A stretch of DNA of 64,000 nt, from the NCBI RefSeq assembly GCF_001012825.1, contig NZ_LCZJ02000034.1, forward strand, positions 1 through 64,000. Direction: 5' to 3'. Shown here piece after piece: positions 63,706 to 64,000 of the stretch (positions are counted from its first letter, which is position 1; each line of letters starts with the position of its first letter). The position numbers and the translations under genes are program-made. Source of the stretch: Paenibacillus etheri. GTDB lineage: Bacteria; Bacillota; Bacilli; Paenibacillales; Paenibacillaceae. The notes below the pieces were generated by a model. The model searched no databases. It saw only the letters and a list, made by a program, of their open reading frames with translations, and was not told the DNA's origin.

Positions 63706-64000
63706 TTAAATGCTTTTACGATAAGAAGTTGGAGAGATGCCTACATATTTACGGAACTTAGCGTTGAAATAATCGGGGTTCATATACCCTACCTTCTCAG
63801 CCACCTCGTATACTTTCATACCTTGCGTCAGAAACTCCTTAGCCTTCTCAATCCGCACTTTGTCCACGTACGTATTGAAGTATTCCCCTGTGGTATTCTT
63901 GAACATTTTACCGAGATAAGCGCTGTTGTAACAGAATAACTCGGATAAGGTCTCCAGCTTTAGGTTCTCATTATAGCGGCGGTTGATGATCTCCGTGATC
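63706..64000 (-). CDS. AraC-type DNA-binding domain, C-terminal end of a regulator (YesN-like), partial
   Basis: The frame is open to the window edge; 97 residues are visible. Both helix-turn-helix units of the AraC C-terminal domain are seen: LKLETLSELFCYNSAYLGKMFKNTTGEYFNTYV and MKVYEVAEKVGYMNPDYFNAKFRKYVGISPTSYRK. Genes next to CUT1 transporters of this kind in Paenibacillus are usually YesN-type response regulators paired with a YesM kinase; the N-terminal part is outside the window, so that detail is inferred. It probably activates the adjacent transporter operon. Confidence 0.85.
   Translation of the reverse strand, partial: ITEIINRRYNENLKLETLSELFCYNSAYLGKMFKNTTGEYFNTYVDKVRIEKAKEFLTQGMKVYEVAEKVGYMNPDYFNAKFRKYVGISPTSYRKSI

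Overview
The window comes from a low-to-mid GC, endospore-forming Bacillota chromosome, most probably Paenibacillus. The support is the 5' end of a 16S rRNA gene with tandem rrn promoters, the Bacillus-type order rrn - ygxA - ygzB - perR, a complete sigY-yxlCDEFG operon, a sigB partner-switching locus, the spore protein YyaC and many CUT1-type sugar transporters. There is no transposase, integrase, phage gene or CRISPR array. Most genes lie on the minus strand. Gene starts were chosen by ribosome binding site and family alignment, so several are shorter than the longest open frame.

Layout. 1-800: start of a 16S gene (minus strand) and its two promoters. 0.8-7.2 kb: ygxA, ygzB, a membrane-anchored GH18 protein, perR with a promoter-overlapping Per box, a DUF4097 membrane protein and a GNAT enzyme. 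7.4-11.2 kb: gatCAB and a small unknown protein. 11.4-14.5 kb: the sigY operon, including a good SigY-type autoregulatory promoter. 14.5-18 kb: a Cys-rich orphan, a metallo-beta-lactamase-fold enzyme, a thioredoxin-like protein, DedA, and an SDR with a large internal deletion. 18-27.7 kb: sdpRI without a toxin gene, an O-antigen-ligase-like protein with expanded repeats, a methyltransferase, a PhzF protein, an alpha/beta hydrolase, yyaC and asparaginase. 27.9-33.7 kb: a maltodextrin island, mdxEFG divergent from neopullulanase nplT.

33.8-46.3 kb is a general-stress region: ytxH, DUF5665, sigB-rsbW-rsbV, two hybrid histidine kinases, a CheR-type methyltransferase and a REC-PP2C phosphatase. 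This set resembles the RsbK/RsbM/RsbY input branch known from the Bacillus cereus group. It is followed by small envelope genes (DUF948, DUF1328, secreted proteins), one behind a SigB-like promoter. 46.5-56.6 kb: an NlpC/P60 hydrolase, a cation efflux protein, an ABC-F protein, a second MBL protein, a CvfC-like HEAT protein, a lysine riboswitch with lysP, and a transglutaminase-like protein. 56.7-64 kb: a CUT1 ABC transporter operon with a GH95 fucosidase, next to the end of an AraC-type regulator.

The most interesting signals are non-coding. (1) The divergent mdxEFG and nplT leaders carry the same layout, an antiterminator-like hairpin overlapping an intrinsic terminator, with different but still pairing stems. 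(2) A roughly 97-bp double-hairpin element occurs four times between genes (plus one remnant), with compensatory base changes. (3) A roughly 300-bp nested palindrome lies upstream of the GH95 transporter operon. (4) Four short dyads cluster downstream of the methyltransferase gene.
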